Shown in pieces: positions 16,491 through 24,188 of a stretch of 64,000 nt of DNA (positions are counted from its first letter, which is position 1; each line of letters begins with the position of its first letter). The position numbers were made by a program, and so were the translations under genes. The DNA comes from Achromobacter sp. B7. Its GTDB lineage: Bacteria > Pseudomonadota > Gammaproteobacteria > Burkholderiales > Burkholderiaceae_B. The stretch lies in assembly GCF_003600685.1 (NCBI RefSeq), contig NZ_CP032084.1:5518001-5582000 (forward strand), read 5' to 3'. The notes beneath the pieces were generated by a model. It made no database searches. It was not told where the DNA came from and was given only the letters and a program-made list of their open reading frames with translations.

Positions 16491-17987
16491 ATGGCCATTG
16501 AAAAAATCATCACTCTGACTCCAGATCAGATACGAGAAGTCCGGCATCGCTGGCGAAACGACTCATCTTTTATGGGGTTTCCAGATGCAGAGCGCGACGT
16601 AAATCAACAGAATTGGTTTGATGTTTTGCTCGTAAAACCTGAATGGTTTTCAAATGCAATATCAGAAAAAGCAACGGTTGTAGTCGCGCGCAAAGGGGCA
16701 GGAAAATCTGCGGCTCGCCTGACAAGTATGGAGCATCGAAATTCAGTCTCTACTACATTGGTGGTAGAAGCATCAGCGGACGAACTTGCGTCATTGCATG
16801 CGGAGCGCTTAGCTAAAGCGTCAGCACGTGGATATGGCGCTGTTTCCGACTGGATGCAGATATATGCAGACATGATTTGCAGGAAGTTGGCATTTGAGAT
16901 GAGTGGCCGTCTACTCACCAAAGATGACGATATCGCCATACGAGCATGGGCTAAGACGGAGGGAATTACCGAGCGAGATTTTGTTGAGCGAATAGCCGAT
17001 GTAATAAAAACTCTCGTACCTTGGGCGAAAAAAATATCTACTGAGAGCGACTCGTATAAAAAATATAGCCCAGAAAGATTAGCTAGAATATCTGAATCCA
17101 CGAGCTTTATTCTATATGTTGATGATTTTGACAACCTTCAAGAAGAGGGCGGCGCGACAAATATTCGCTTAATTCGTGACGCCATCGAGGCTGCAGATCG
17201 AATTACACATCACAACAAAGGCGCAGAAGTTCATCTTTTTATGCGACAAGATTTATGGCTTAACATTAATCCTGGGTGGCATTATTCAGATAAAGTTAAT
17301 GGTGTGGTGCATCTGAATTGGACTGTTGGCGACCTTAAAAAATGGATGGCGCAGCGACTCAGGCTTGCCATTGGAGAGGCATTGAATATCAGCCCAAATT
17401 CAGTTCGCATGCCATTTGATGAGATGTGGCACATATTTTTCAGCCCGGAGGTAACGTTAAAAGACAAATCAACAAGTGATTCCTTTAGCTATATGGTTCG
17501 TCGATCTATGTATACGCCTCGTAGCTTGCGATCCTTTGCTCAGTTCTCGCTTAACGCTGACACCAAACTCCCCGTTTCTGATTTGGCCATCCAAGATGCG
17601 GAGTGGAGCTATTCCATTGATCAACTTGAGTTTCTGAAAACAGAGTTTGGTGGCCTTTGTATCGGCTTAGATATTTGCCTACAATCGTTTACAGGAAAAC
17701 CTCTCGAGTGGTTAGCATCTGATTTATATAAGCACCTTAGAGGCCTAATTGGCAATGGACAAGTAAGACTGCAAAAAGGTGTCTCATATGGAGAGCAAGA
17801 GATTGCGCTAGCTCGATTCTTATTTCGTATAGGTTTTTTGGAAGTTCGTTATCCACAGCCTCATCGGTACGAAGTCCGTGACGTCATGCGCCATCCGGAT
17901 CACTGGAAAAGCGTAAGAACGGATGACGGCGTACGATGGGCAGTTCGGAGTGCATTTTTTAACGGATTAAAGTCTCATCGGACATAA
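16491..17987 (+). CDS. P-loop ATPase, candidate defence gene
   Basis: The 498-residue protein has a Walker A site VARKGAGKSA (residues 65-74) and a Walker B-like FILYVDDFDNL (about 205-215), followed by a conserved-looking FMRQDLWLN. The architecture resembles P-loop ATPases of the Sll1717 type, which often occur in defence islands; function is unproven. The start at 16491 follows a short upstream gap without a clear ribosome binding site. The gene and its flanks (about 16230-18240) are strikingly AT-rich against a GC-rich genome, indicating separate foreign origin. No nuclease or membrane effector is fused to it; the only possible partner nearby is the small ORF at 16287. Confidence 0.65.
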   Translation: MAIEKIITLTPDQIREVRHRWRNDSSFMGFPDAERDVNQQNWFDVLLVKPEWFSNAISEKATVVVARKGAGKSAARLTSMEHRNSVSTTLVVEASADELASLHAERLAKASARGYGAVSDWMQIYADMICRKLAFEMSGRLLTKDDDIAIRAWAKTEGITERDFVERIADVIKTLVPWAKKISTESDSYKKYSPERLARISESTSFILYVDDFDNLQEEGGATNIRLIRDAIEAADRITHHNKGAEVHLFMRQDLWLNINPGWHYSDKVNGVVHLNWTVGDLKKWMAQRLRLAIGEALNISPNSVRMPFDEMWHIFFSPEVTLKDKSTSDSFSYMVRRSMYTPRSLRSFAQFSLNADTKLPVSDLAIQDAEWSYSIDQLEFLKTEFGGLCIGLDICLQSFTGKPLEWLASDLYKHLRGLIGNGQVRLQKGVSYGEQEIALARFLFRIGFLEVRYPQPHRYEVRDVMRHPDHWKSVRTDDGVRWAVRSAFFNGLKSHRT

Positions 17988-18262
17988 TTTTTCACGGCCC
18001 AAAAATGGAATAATTGGACAACAATGCCGGCTGTTATTTTGATAGGCACAATTGCTCTCCTCTCAAATAGACAGAGTAGAGAGCGTTTGCGCCGGCATTG
18101 AGTAAACACTGTACCGAAATTTAGGTACAGCACAGTACAGTGACCAGTTTTCACCAATTCAGCTAAAATACGTTAACCTACTGATTTGAAACAGGTTTTA
18201 CCTATTTCAACCTACGCTAGAATTCGCCGCATTTCCCTGTAGAAACACTGTAAATCACCGAC
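17988..18262. other. AT-rich attachment-flanking region
   Basis: No gene is supported here. Besides the ctgtacc inverted repeat, the stretch 18170-18235 (cgttaacctactgatttg, then caacctacgct) is recognisably similar to 28850-28895 next to the right attachment site (cgctaacttattgattta, then caacctacgct). The two element ends are diverged relatives. Confidence 0.55.
18109..18130. promoter_or_regulatory. Inverted repeat near the middle attachment site
   Basis: ctgtacc (18109-18115) and ggtacag (18124-18130) form an inverted repeat with an 8-base spacer, 133 bp before the attachment core. An identical arrangement lies 130 bp before the right attachment core (28787-28808). This conserved geometry suggests arm-type or excision-factor binding sites of the recombinase that moved these elements. 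Confidence 0.6.
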
Positions 18263-18314
18263 TCAAAATCCCCCGCCGCAAGGCGTGCCGGTTCGATCCC
18301 GGCCCCGAGCACCA
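18263..18314. repeat. Island attachment site, middle copy
   Basis: This repeats the 3' end of tRNA-Leu through acca with two substitutions (ttcgatccc for ttcgattcc, and ccgagcacca for ccgggcacca). It divides the island into a left (11993-18314) and a right (18315-28992) segment, consistent with two elements integrated one behind the other. Confidence 0.88.
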
Positions 18315-18539
18315 TCTGGCCTGCCCATCAAGGCCCATAGCCAAAAAATTCGATTTTGCATCAGCGAGTTAGCGCTAGAAGAATTCCCAGCGAGTCCCAT
18401 AGATTCCCGCTGGGGTACACCGAAGCCCGAGATTCTGAGTTCCCTAGCGTGTACCCAAGATGCTCTCTGAATTCCCCGGTAATCCCCCTAAAAGCGATGT
18501 AGTCAGAAGTAGAATTTTCTCGTTGAGGAGTTCTACCGC

Positions 18540-18758
18540 ATGAAGAGGGCGAGATTTACGGATAGCCAGACCATCGAAGCCATCAAGCGCGTGGAGGCTG
18601 GTCTTGCCGTTCCTGAGTTGTGCCGGGATCTGGACATCAGCTCGGCCACGTTCTACAAATGGCGTTCTAAGTACGGCGGCATGGACGTATCGCTGATGGC
18701 GCGCATGAAGGAGCAGGAGGCCGAAATCGTGACGGAGGCGCTAGAAAAAAAGTGGTGA
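18540..18758 (+). CDS. IS3-family transposase OrfA, probably shortened
   Basis: This 72-residue protein has the helix-turn-helix of IS3 OrfA proteins ([44 protein letters not shown]). The following leucine-zipper part is much shorter than I expect: [17 protein letters not shown] runs directly where relatives have about 16 further residues. An in-frame deletion of about 48 bp would explain this and could weaken OrfA-OrfB assembly. The start is preceded by ttgaggag. Confidence 0.75.
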   Translation: MKRARFTDSQTIEAIKRVEAGLAVPELCRDLDISSATFYKWRSKYGGMDVSLMARMKEQEAEIVTEALEKKW

Positions 18759-19579
18759 GGCCATCTCGCCGCCGCGAGACGGCCCAACGTGCCGTGCAGG
18801 ATCGCGGCGTATCGATTCGAATGGCCTGCGAGGCCTTCAGAGTCCGCCAGACTTGTTATCGGTACGTCGCCAATATGGACGCCGAGAACGAGGAGGTTGC
18901 GAACTGGCTGCTACGTCTGACAGACAACCACCGCAACTGGGGCTTTTGTCTGTGCTTCCTGTATCTGCGCAATGTTCGAGGTTTCGGCTGGAACCATAAG
19001 CGTGTGTACCAGATCTATCGAGAACTCGAACTGAATCTGCGGATCAAGCCGCGCAAACGGCTGATTCGGCAGACGCGTGAGCCACTGACCATGCCGACCA
19101 ACGTGAACCAGGTATGGTCGATGGACTTCATGCATGACCAGCTTGCGGATGGGCGCAGCATCCGGGTGTTCAACGTGATCAACGACTTCGACCGCGAAGC
19201 GCTGGGCATTGAGGTTGACTTCTCGCTGCCGTCCGAGCGCGTGATCCGCACGCTCAAGCAGATCATCGGCTGCCGGGGAAAGCCCTTGGCCATTCGGTGC
19301 GATAACGGACCCGAATACCTGAGCGCGGCAATTGTCGAGTGGGCCGGGGCATGGGGCATAAAGCTCGAATATATCCAGCCGGGCAAGCCACAACAGAATG
19401 CCTACGTCGAACGGTTCCACAGGACCGTGCGCTACGAATGGCTGTCCCAATATCATTGGGACGATCTGGACCACGTACAGCGCGTCGCCACGCAGTGGAT
19501 GTGGTCCTACAATCACGAGCGCCCAAATATGGCCCAGGGTGGATTTACCCCAAAACAGCGGTTGACCATGGCCGCGTAG
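18752..19579 (+). CDS. IS3-family transposase OrfB (DDE integrase domain)
   Basis: The 275-residue protein is a complete OrfB with rve-type catalytic core. DDE residues lie in [23 protein letters not shown] and [15 protein letters not shown], and it ends [19 protein letters not shown]. It overlaps orfA by 7 bases, as in members that make an OrfAB fusion by frameshifting. The catalytic core looks intact even though OrfA may be damaged. Confidence 0.88.
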   Translation: MVRPSRRRETAQRAVQDRGVSIRMACEAFRVRQTCYRYVANMDAENEEVANWLLRLTDNHRNWGFCLCFLYLRNVRGFGWNHKRVYQIYRELELNLRIKPRKRLIRQTREPLTMPTNVNQVWSMDFMHDQLADGRSIRVFNVINDFDREALGIEVDFSLPSERVIRTLKQIIGCRGKPLAIRCDNGPEYLSAAIVEWAGAWGIKLEYIQPGKPQQNAYVERFHRTVRYEWLSQYHWDDLDHVQRVATQWMWSYNHERPNMAQGGFTPKQRLTMAA

Positions 19580-19648
19580 CGTTCCTACTTCTGTCAATCG
19601 CTAAAAATGGGGGAATTACCGCCCTACCTACTAGACATCCATCCAGTA

Positions 19649-19667
19649 TGGCGCCACAATGGCGCCA
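19649..19667. promoter_or_regulatory. Double TGGCGCCA operator of the restriction operon
   Basis: Two perfect 8-bp palindromes tggcgcca (19649-19656 and 19660-19667) are spaced 11 bp apart, one helical turn, 25 bp before the RHH gene. Ribbon-helix-helix dimers typically bind such closely repeated sites side by side, so these are the likely operators for autoregulation of the RHH-dcm operon. Confidence 0.65.
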
Positions 19668-19691
19668 CTTTCTCCCGACCATCAAAGCGTC

Positions 19692-19877
19692 ATGACTCCT
19701 ATCGACCGCATCAACCTGCGTCTGGCTACTCAGACCTTCCAAATCATCGACATGGCACGCAGCAAACGGCCGGGGAACGTATCCCGAAACACTTGGATCG
19801 CGGAAGCAATTCAAGAAAAGCTGGCCCGCGACCTTTCCTCGGCACCTGAACTCACCACGCGAGCCCCTAATGCCTAG
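19692..19877 (+). CDS. Ribbon-helix-helix regulator of the restriction operon
   Basis: A 61-residue protein with the RHH pattern: a short beta strand (RINLRLATQTFQ) then two helices (IIDMARSKRPG, NVSRNTWIAEAIQEKLARDL). It resembles CopG/Arc-type regulators and toxin-antitoxin antitoxins. Its stop overlaps the dcm start, so the two are translationally coupled. Timing control of methylase and nuclease expression is the likely role. The ATG at 19692 was preferred over the longer reading because the RHH domain starts here and the operator would otherwise be coding. Confidence 0.7.
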   Translation: MTPIDRINLRLATQTFQIIDMARSKRPGNVSRNTWIAEAIQEKLARDLSSAPELTTRAPNA

Positions 19878-21021
19878 TTTCTATGAATTTTTTGCCGGTG
19901 GCGGTATGGCTCGGGCCGGACTTGGCTCGAGCTGGAATTGCCTGTTCGCCAATGACTTTGACTACAAGAAGGGCCTGACATATCAGGCTAACTGGGGCAC
20001 TGGTGGAGAACTGCTGGTCGGAGACGTCAACGCCGTCAAGGCTGCAGAGTTACCCGGATATGCTGATCTCGTATGGGGGTCCTTCCCATGCCAGGATCTC
20101 TCATTGGCAGGCGGCGGCGCCGGCCTGAAGGGGGAGCGTTCTGGCACGTTTTATCCCTTTTGGAGAGTTATAGAAGATCTTGCGAGTACTGGCCGAGCGC
20201 CAAAAATCGTGGCTTTAGAGAACGTATTGGGAACCCTCTCCTCTCATGCGGGAAAGGACTTCAATACCATTTGCCAAGTTCTTGCAAAGGCAAACTATCG
20301 ATATGGAGCGCTTGTCATCAATGCGTCGCTATATGTACCGCAGTCCCGCCCTAGACTATTTATCATCGGCGTACGTGATGATATCACCATTCCGTCGGCC
20401 CTACTCACGCCCGAGCCCATAGGGCCCTTTCATACCAAAGGTCTATGTAAAGCCGTAAGTAGTATTTCCTCAACAGCGAAAAAGAAGTACGTTTGGTGGA
20501 ACGTCCCGACGCCCGCTCTAAGAGCTTCAACTTTCGCAGACGTTGTTGAGGAAAATCCTACTAGCGTTACTTGGCATTCTCCTGCTGAAACAAAACAGTT
20601 GCTCGACATGATGTCGCCTACTAACCTAGCAAAAGTAAATGCGGCCAAAAGAGCTGAGCGGAGGATGGTAGGCGCTATTTACAAGCGGACTAGATTGGAT
20701 GAAAGCGGCAATAAGGTACAGCGCGCAGAAGTGCGCTTCGACGAAGTAGCAGGTTGTTTGCGTACCCCGGCAGGCGGATCAAGCAGACAAACGATAATAG
20801 TCGTGGATGGGAGCAAGGTGCGGTCTCGACTCATTTCAGCTCGGGAAACCGCACGCCTTATGGGTTTAGAAGACTCCTACATTCTGCCCAAAAATTACAA
20901 CGAAGCGTATCACCTCACAGGAGATGGAGTTGCCGTGCCAGTTGTACGGCATTTGGCTCATCATCTCTTTGAGCCGTTAATGGGACTCGAAATTACTGAG
21001 CGCCGAGAAGAGGCCGCATGA
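19870..21021 (+). CDS. dcm: DNA (cytosine-5-)-methyltransferase
   Basis: The 383-residue enzyme has the ordered m5C-methylase motifs: FAGGGMARAG (motif I, residues 8-17), GSFPCQDLS with catalytic Cys (motif IV, 70-78), ALENV (motif VI, 115-119), QSRPRLF (motif VIII, 158-164) and a C-terminal GDGVAVPVVRHLAHHL (motif X). It transfers methyl from S-adenosylmethionine to C5 of cytosine in an unknown target sequence, protecting host DNA. It overlaps the downstream gene by 4 bases (ATGA). Composition is less GC-rich than the chromosome, in line with acquisition. Confidence 0.95.
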   Translation: MPSFYEFFAGGGMARAGLGSSWNCLFANDFDYKKGLTYQANWGTGGELLVGDVNAVKAAELPGYADLVWGSFPCQDLSLAGGGAGLKGERSGTFYPFWRVIEDLASTGRAPKIVALENVLGTLSSHAGKDFNTICQVLAKANYRYGALVINASLYVPQSRPRLFIIGVRDDITIPSALLTPEPIGPFHTKGLCKAVSSISSTAKKKYVWWNVPTPALRASTFADVVEENPTSVTWHSPAETKQLLDMMSPTNLAKVNAAKRAERRMVGAIYKRTRLDESGNKVQRAEVRFDEVAGCLRTPAGGSSRQTIIVVDGSKVRSRLISARETARLMGLEDSYILPKNYNEAYHLTGDGVAVPVVRHLAHHLFEPLMGLEITERREEAA

Positions 21022-21869
21022 GCGCCATTCCGTGCGAACAAAACAAAGCGTTGCGCGAGAAAATTGAGCGTTTTGCTGAAATATTGAAGACTGAGGCTCA
21101 CAAGTTAGGAGATCATGGATTAGACGAGCTTGAGTTTTATAACTCAGGGCTTTTCCGTGGAGCAGTCGAAAGGGTTCGAGGCCAATTTTCAGCGACCATG
21201 CGCGAAAAGCGTTTTTTAGTGCAGCACGTTCTAAATCACCTAGAAGATCGCTCTTTCATCGATGGCTGGGATCTCACGGGTGACGCCAATCGGAACGATT
21301 ACGTCGTTCGCCTCAAGAGCGGCAGAACGGCGATTATCGACTTGAAAGGCTGCCTCGACGGAAATAATACGAACATTTTCGAACGTCCACCGGACGCAGA
21401 TGAATTTATTATCTGGAGCGTTTGCTCCAATCCAGGCGCAGATCCTCGACGCAATGCATGGTCTGGCATTCATTCGCGCCTTAGCGCAGAAATGTTAGCG
21501 CGCCAACAACGTGTAGATGGCCTAGTTGTGTGGGACATGGTATGCGGCACTATCGGAAGGCCTTGTCCAAAATTAGCCGATAGCAACAGGCTAACCACTA
21601 TCGGCCCATTCCGCGTCCCTCCACCCTGCATCTATCTTCTGCCCAAAGCGATTCCATCCATAGACGAGCCATTAGCTACAGGGCAACAGCTTCATGAGCT
21701 CGAATTACTATCTGCGTTTCATAGCTGTTTTCTAGGGCAGGCCGAAGAAATCTGCTATGTGGACTTTTTACTTTCTCGACAAGGAAGTGAAATGAGGCGA
21801 AAGACGACTATCAGACGCGCCGGATCAATTCAACAAGCATCTGAACCTACCGTCATGAGACGCGTATAA
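21018..21869 (+). CDS. Restriction-endonuclease-like protein R1
   Basis: I do not recognise a named family for this 283-residue protein. Its place directly after the methylase suggests a restriction endonuclease. A PD-(D/E)XK-like strand is visible, RTAIIDLKGCLDG, with D108 and K110. Two cysteine-bearing signatures follow: VCGTIGRPCPK (175-185) and VPPPCIYLLP (200-209). The C-terminal part reads LLSAF...EICYVDFLLSRQGSEMRRKTT. All three parts recur in the protein at 27386-28267, so the two are full-length homologues. The spaced cysteines could bind a metal. It overlaps dcm by 4 bases and is 11 bases from the DUF4928 gene. Confidence 0.65.
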   Translation: MSAIPCEQNKALREKIERFAEILKTEAHKLGDHGLDELEFYNSGLFRGAVERVRGQFSATMREKRFLVQHVLNHLEDRSFIDGWDLTGDANRNDYVVRLKSGRTAIIDLKGCLDGNNTNIFERPPDADEFIIWSVCSNPGADPRRNAWSGIHSRLSAEMLARQQRVDGLVVWDMVCGTIGRPCPKLADSNRLTTIGPFRVPPPCIYLLPKAIPSIDEPLATGQQLHELELLSAFHSCFLGQAEEICYVDFLLSRQGSEMRRKTTIRRAGSIQQASEPTVMRRV

Positions 21870-21880
21870 AAAGAAATTCC

Positions 21881-22813
21881 ATGTCGATCACTCAACGCGA
21901 AGCACTGGAGCAATTTGATGCTCAATATATCGGCCTTTCGAAAGGATCGTTGTCGCTCGCCCTAATCTTGACAAGAAATGCAGCGCAGCGCGCCTTTCCT
22001 CTCAATAAAGAAGATTTTGTGACTACAAAGGGAGGACAGGTAGCAGGCCTGGGAGGCGGCGCGGTAAAGAAAATACTTGCGTCTCACGGCATCGAACGCA
22101 CCTTGTCGACCGAGGGGGGGAGAACCAGTCGCGGCAATATGGATCGCATGAATGCCTATGTAGAATTGCTTAATGGATTCCATCAAGCCGGAACGCTTGA
22201 TCTCACTGAGGTCGAGCAATACTGGGTGGGCCGCACTCTCGCATACTTCGATGCGCTTCCCTTTACCTTCAAACTTGACCCATCTAAGTCCCTAAGAGCG
22301 TGTGTTCGAGACTTACTTGACCAAGCTATCGAACGCCAACGCGAAGTTAAGGGAACCATGTACGCGGGCGCCGTCATGCAACATCTGGTTGGAGCGAAGC
22401 TGGATTATCTAACCAAAGGCACCCTCGAGCAGCACGGCTTCTCCGTTGCAGATGCTCCGTCAAACCGAGCTGGTGACTTCCTAATTGGGGATGTCGCTGT
22501 TCATGTAACCACTGCTCCCGGCGATGCGCTAATCCGCAAGTGCAGCAAAAATCTGCAGAGTGGTCTCCGGCCGTTAATTGTGACGACAGAAGATGGCCTG
22601 GGTGGAGCAAAGGCTCTGGCGAAGCAATGCGGTATAGAAGACCGTTTGGACGTGATTGAAATTGAGCAATTTATTGCCACGAATGTTTATGAATGGAGCG
22701 TCTTCGAGCGTGATGCTCGCCCTACGGCCATTTCAGAAATCATAAGTCGATATAATTCAATCGTTGGCAAATGCGAGAGCGATCCTAGTTTGCGAATCGA
22801 ATTCGAGGAATAG
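21881..22813 (+). CDS. DUF4928-family restriction-associated protein
   Basis: The 310-residue protein matches the DUF4928 pattern: LALILTRNAAQRAFPLNKEDFVTTKGGQVAGLGGGAVKKIL, then GIERTLSTEGGRTSRGN and MDRMNAYVELLN. The C-terminal half (FLIGDVAVHVTTAPGDALIRKC) looks like a nuclease or substrate-binding fold. DUF4928 genes typically follow Dcm-type methylases and are thought to be restriction components. Together with the 21018 protein this gives two candidate nucleases in one operon. An unrelated domain boundary was not seen. Confidence 0.8.
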   Translation: MSITQREALEQFDAQYIGLSKGSLSLALILTRNAAQRAFPLNKEDFVTTKGGQVAGLGGGAVKKILASHGIERTLSTEGGRTSRGNMDRMNAYVELLNGFHQAGTLDLTEVEQYWVGRTLAYFDALPFTFKLDPSKSLRACVRDLLDQAIERQREVKGTMYAGAVMQHLVGAKLDYLTKGTLEQHGFSVADAPSNRAGDFLIGDVAVHVTTAPGDALIRKCSKNLQSGLRPLIVTTEDGLGGAKALAKQCGIEDRLDVIEIEQFIATNVYEWSVFERDARPTAISEIISRYNSIVGKCESDPSLRIEFEE

Positions 22814-22817
22814 ATCG

Positions 22818-23216
22818 ATGGTGGACGAAACGCGCTCGCGAACCATGAGGGCAGTCAAGTCCAAGGATACGAAACCTGAGCTAATCGTACGACGCCTCGT
22901 ACACAGAATGGGGTTTCGATTTCGGCTACACAGGAAGGACCTACCCGGCTCCCCAGATATAGTTCTTCCTTCTCGAAAGAAGGTTATCTTCGTTCACGGG
23001 TGCTTCTGGCATGGGCACGGCTGCAAGAGGGGCAACCGCCTGCCCAGCACTAATCTAGATTATTGGGCAGCGAAACTCGCAAGGAATCGTCAAAGGGATG
23101 AAGACACGCTAATTGAATTGCGAAGGTTAGGTTGGAGCACTTACATCGTATGGGAGTGTCAACTCAGAGAACTAGAGTCCCTTCGCGCAGAGCTTCTCCG
23201 CTTTCTCTCAACGTGA
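22818..23216 (+). CDS. vsr: Very short patch repair endonuclease (Vsr)
   Basis: The 132-residue protein is a Vsr nuclease. It opens with MRAVKSKDTKPELIVRRLVHRMGFRFRLHRKDLPGSPDIVLP, followed by FVHGCFWHGHGC with the zinc and catalytic residues. Vsr nicks at T:G mismatches arising from deamination of 5-methylcytosine and so limits mutation caused by the Dcm enzyme. The ATG at 22818 is chosen because cgaggaa precedes it and because the longer frame from 22764 overlaps DUF4928. It closes the plus-strand operon; 54 bases separate it from the convergent operon. Confidence 0.95.
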   Translation: MVDETRSRTMRAVKSKDTKPELIVRRLVHRMGFRFRLHRKDLPGSPDIVLPSRKKVIFVHGCFWHGHGCKRGNRLPSTNLDYWAAKLARNRQRDEDTLIELRRLGWSTYIVWECQLRELESLRAELLRFLST

Positions 23217-23270
23217 CTGACAATTACGTCGAAGCCTATCCGACTTTACCTGCCATCCCTTGGCTAGACA

Positions 23271-24188
23271 TTAAGTCTCGCCGGTAAGCGCGCAAGCAAA
23301 ATCATGAGTGACAACAAGGTCACTTGACCTCCAAAAGCAAGGTTTAGGGCGAAATTCAGCACCCTCAAGCCAGCGAAAATCACCTTTCTCTGCCGGCGCC
23401 ATGGCGATAAGGGATGCGCTCGACAATTCGCGAATGCCCTCAACGTCAGAGGAGGTGGCAACTCCTCGAGCAATCACTCTTGACGAGAAAATCACCTGTA
23501 CAATCTTCCACCTGCCCCCCATTCGGCGAGCCACTTCGAACTCGTTCCGAGAGATAAGCACCCGTGCAGCTGTCGATGCTGTAACGGCCTTCACCTCTAA
23601 ACCACACCGCTGACCACCAAGGTCCAACTCGATATCGTAGCCAAAGCGATCTGACACCAATGCCACATGCCGAGGCCGAAGACCTTGGCCTCGAAGCGCA
23701 GAAATAACTGCAAGCTCACCGGCATCTCCCAGCCGTTTCAACAACGAATCATCAATAGAGCCATATAAATGATGATGGACGGTGACGAGGATTGCTTCGA
23801 GATCCACACCCATCCATGACAAGACAACAAGATCAGCCGCCGGGATGAACTCTTCGATAATGCGACCATCGTTGACTGCAGAGCGGAGCCAATCTGGAGG
23901 TCTCCGCATCAGGATGAGGCGTGCTATTCCTTTCAGCGTTGTGAGATCCGCGACCTTATCAAGCTGAGCAAGATCACAAGAAATGATAATTTCCCCATCA
24001 GCACGAGCAAGGCCGGCATCAAGAAGAAGGCGTGCGGTTCCGACGAGATCCAGTGAAGCGGCCATATGCGTTGGTTTATCAACAGCTGCTTTCAACCACG
24101 TATTGACGTCATCACATCGCCTAACTCGTGCGCTGTAGGCGAGTAAGAAAACGGCATGGCACCGCCCTCGACTAGGTAAATCGCGCAT
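23271..24188 (-). CDS. DUF3883-like PD-(D/E)XK nuclease protein
   Basis: The last gene of the minus-strand operon encodes 305 residues. The C-terminal half resembles DUF3883/Mrr-type endonuclease domains: GDAGELAVISALRGQG (154-169), VSDRFGYDIELD with D185, GLEVKAVTA with E198 and K200, and ISRNEFEVARR. The D-x12-E-x-K arrangement fits an active nuclease. The N-terminal half (1-150) has no domain I recognise. I chose the ATG at 24188 since it overlaps the SNF2 stop by 17 bases, as the other genes here overlap; longer readings run deep into the helicase gene. Confidence 0.75.
   Translation of the reverse strand: MRDLPSRGRCHAVFLLAYSARVRRCDDVNTWLKAAVDKPTHMAASLDLVGTARLLLDAGLARADGEIIISCDLAQLDKVADLTTLKGIARLILMRRPPDWLRSAVNDGRIIEEFIPAADLVVLSWMGVDLEAILVTVHHHLYGSIDDSLLKRLGDAGELAVISALRGQGLRPRHVALVSDRFGYDIELDLGGQRCGLEVKAVTASTAARVLISRNEFEVARRMGGRWKIVQVIFSSRVIARGVATSSDVEGIRELSSASLIAMAPAEKGDFRWLEGAEFRPKPCFWRSSDLVVTHDFACALTGET

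Larger units (their letters stand above)
18478..19620 (+). mobile_element. IS3-family insertion sequence (about 1.14 kb)
   Basis: Imperfect terminal inverted repeats enclose two overlapping transposase genes. The left end starts ggtaatccccctaaaagcga; the complement of the right end starts ggtaattcccccattttt. Both continue to a shared cagaagtag. It lies between the middle attachment site and the restriction locus. A three-base target duplication could not be confirmed. Confidence 0.7.

Noticed and set aside
18412..18458. gggtacac/gtgtaccc inverted repeat after the middle attachment site
   Set aside because: The two arms are about 30 bases apart and no equivalent was seen beside the other attachment copies, so it is not reported as a site.
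19870..23216. DISARM, BREX or phosphorothioation system
   Set aside because: Hallmark genes (DUF1998/DrmB, PglX/PglZ, DndCDE or SspBCD types) are absent.
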